Source: Pseudomonas sp. Q2-TVG4-2 (GTDB lineage Bacteria; Pseudomonadota; Gammaproteobacteria; Pseudomonadales; Pseudomonadaceae). Taken from it: 64,000 bases of DNA. The stretch is from NCBI RefSeq assembly GCF_013620795.1, contig NZ_LGLW01000001.1, forward strand, positions 124,001-188,000, in the 5' to 3' direction. A program made the position numbers and the translations under genes. Under the pieces are notes generated by a model. The model did not search any database. It saw only the letters and a list, made by a program, of their open reading frames with translations, and was not told the DNA's origin. Within the stretch, counting starts at the first letter, position 1. Each line of letters opens with the position of its first letter. Of the stretch, positions 63,189-64,000 are shown piece by piece.

Positions 63189-64000
63189 GAATTCTCTTCC
63201 AGTACATCAAGGAGCGCTTGGCCCATCCGCTCGCGACGCCATCCGCGTAGCGAATCGGGCAGCTCGTAAGGACCATCCGGATACCCGGTCTTCAGTAGGG
63301 CTTCGAGTACTTTCTTCCGCAGCATTAGTTCCGGTGCGATGTCGAGGCCCTGGGCTTCGCGTTGCCCGACCGCACGTAACTTCTTCAGCAGCCCCGAGGC
63401 CTCTAGCGGCAATGGCTCCGGCAGAGGCTCAGGCCAGTCCTGCTCAGGTGTGGCGGCAGCGATGCGGATAAGTTCGAGCAGGGTTTCGCCATCCTGACGC
63501 ACGGTGCGCGGATGCATGTCGTCGATGCGCGCCAGACCCACCAGATCGGTTGGCTGGGTGCGCGCCAGCGGCCACAGGCTGTGCTCGCGCAGTACGCGAT
63601 TGCGTGGCTGATTTCGCGCCCGCGCCTGGCGCTCGCGCCAAGCGGCCAAAACACGCAGCACGGCGAGCTGTTTTGGCTTGAGCCGCCAGGCCTGTTTGAC
63701 CTCGCGATAGGCTTCGTCAGGATCCGTTTCGCGCTGAAGATTTGCCACGAGTTCGGCGCCGTCTTCCAGCACCCAGGCACGCTTTTCGTCTGACAGCTTC
63801 GGCAGCAAAGCCTCATACAGCTCGGCCAGATGCTGAGCATCCTCGGCCGCATAGCGCACCTGCATCTCACTCAGTGGCCGCTGAAGCCAATCGGAACGCG
63901 TCTCGCCTTTGGGCAATTCGATGTTCAGTACGCTCTGTACCAAGCGTGAGTAGCCCATGGAAAAACCAATGTTCAAATAGCCGGCGGCAAGTTGCGTATC
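63185..64000 (-). CDS. rnd: Ribonuclease D, 5' end beyond the window
   Basis: The frame enters from the right edge (residues [66 protein letters not shown]). Part of the DEDDy exonuclease domain (the late Y-x3-D region YAAEDAQ) and both HRDC domains are visible; the catalytic N-terminus lies off the window. It trims tRNA 3' ends. The last four bases overlap ycgL, giving the rnd-ycgL order seen in Pseudomonas. Confidence 0.95.
   Translation of the reverse strand, partial: DTQLAAGYLNIGFSMGYSRLVQSVLNIELPKGETRSDWLQRPLSEMQVRYAAEDAQHLAELYEALLPKLSDEKRAWVLEDGAELVANLQRETDPDEAYREVKQAWRLKPKQLAVLRVLAAWRERQARARNQPRNRVLREHSLWPLARTQPTDLVGLARIDDMHPRTVRQDGETLLELIRIAAATPEQDWPEPLPEPLPLEASGLLKKLRAVGQREAQGLDIAPELMLRKKVLEALLKTGYPDGPYELPDSLRGWRRERMGQALLDVLEENS

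Overview
The window looks like chromosome from a Pseudomonas of the stutzeri group (Stutzerimonas). It is GC-rich, its gene order matches Pseudomonas blocks (minCDE-rluA-apeB, prc next to an EAL/GGDEF gene, cheV-cheR-flgB to flgL beside flgA-flgM-flgN, alaS-lysC-csrA-tRNA-Ser-tRNA-Arg, rnd-ycgL-ycgN), and sigma-54 and FliA promoter elements sit where Pseudomonas flagellar genes have them. This is inferred from gene content; no database search was possible.

Layout. 1-9.7 kb: a cut-off conserved hypothetical, an MFS exporter, an SDR enzyme, the acetate uptake pair yjcH-actP, a DUF2061 protein, an alpha/beta-hydrolase-like exported protein, mlaA, a pirin and a lipid A acyltransferase. A 163-bp MITE-like insertion at 6901-7063 separates mlaA from its inferred original start codon. 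9.8-20.9 kb: minCDE, rluA, apeB, a quinone oxidoreductase, prc, an EAL-CBS-GGDEF protein, then Sel1, hypothetical, XRE and YkvA genes. 21.4-37.4 kb: a ComEA-like protein and an almost unbroken flagellar/chemotaxis cluster (flgL to flgB, cheR, cheV, and divergently flgA, flgM, flgN, ycgR).

37.6-47.8 kb: a 10-kb integrative element in the 3' end of tRNA-Arg(CCT), bounded by 48-bp direct repeats. It carries a tyrosine integrase, AlpA/Xis-like regulators, a PrtN-family activator, a RelE/HigB-type toxin-antitoxin pair, a small serine recombinase, several unknown small genes, and at least three families of short repeats or palindromes that could be replication, recombination or operator sites. It has no capsid, terminase, tail or conjugation genes, so it is best described as a phage-satellite-like or cryptic island of unknown type. 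It is the most novel part of the window.

47.8-64 kb: core genome again. Two small membrane/exported proteins, amrZ with an unusual palindromic promoter region, the sodium-pumping oxaloacetate decarboxylase operon oadGAB, mgtE, a DUF4124 protein, a tRNA-Ser/tRNA-Arg/tRNA-Arg cluster below csrA, lysC, alaS, ltaE, a HExxH metallopeptidase-like protein, ycgN, ycgL and the 3' part of rnd, which runs off the right edge.

How genes work together: flgB-L encode rod, hook, rings and junction proteins of the polar flagellum. FlgA assists the P-ring, FlgM and FlgN control FliA and hook-filament junction export, YcgR brakes the motor through c-di-GMP, and CheV/CheR tune chemoreceptors. AmrZ and CsrA are regulators known in Pseudomonas to control motility and biofilm genes.
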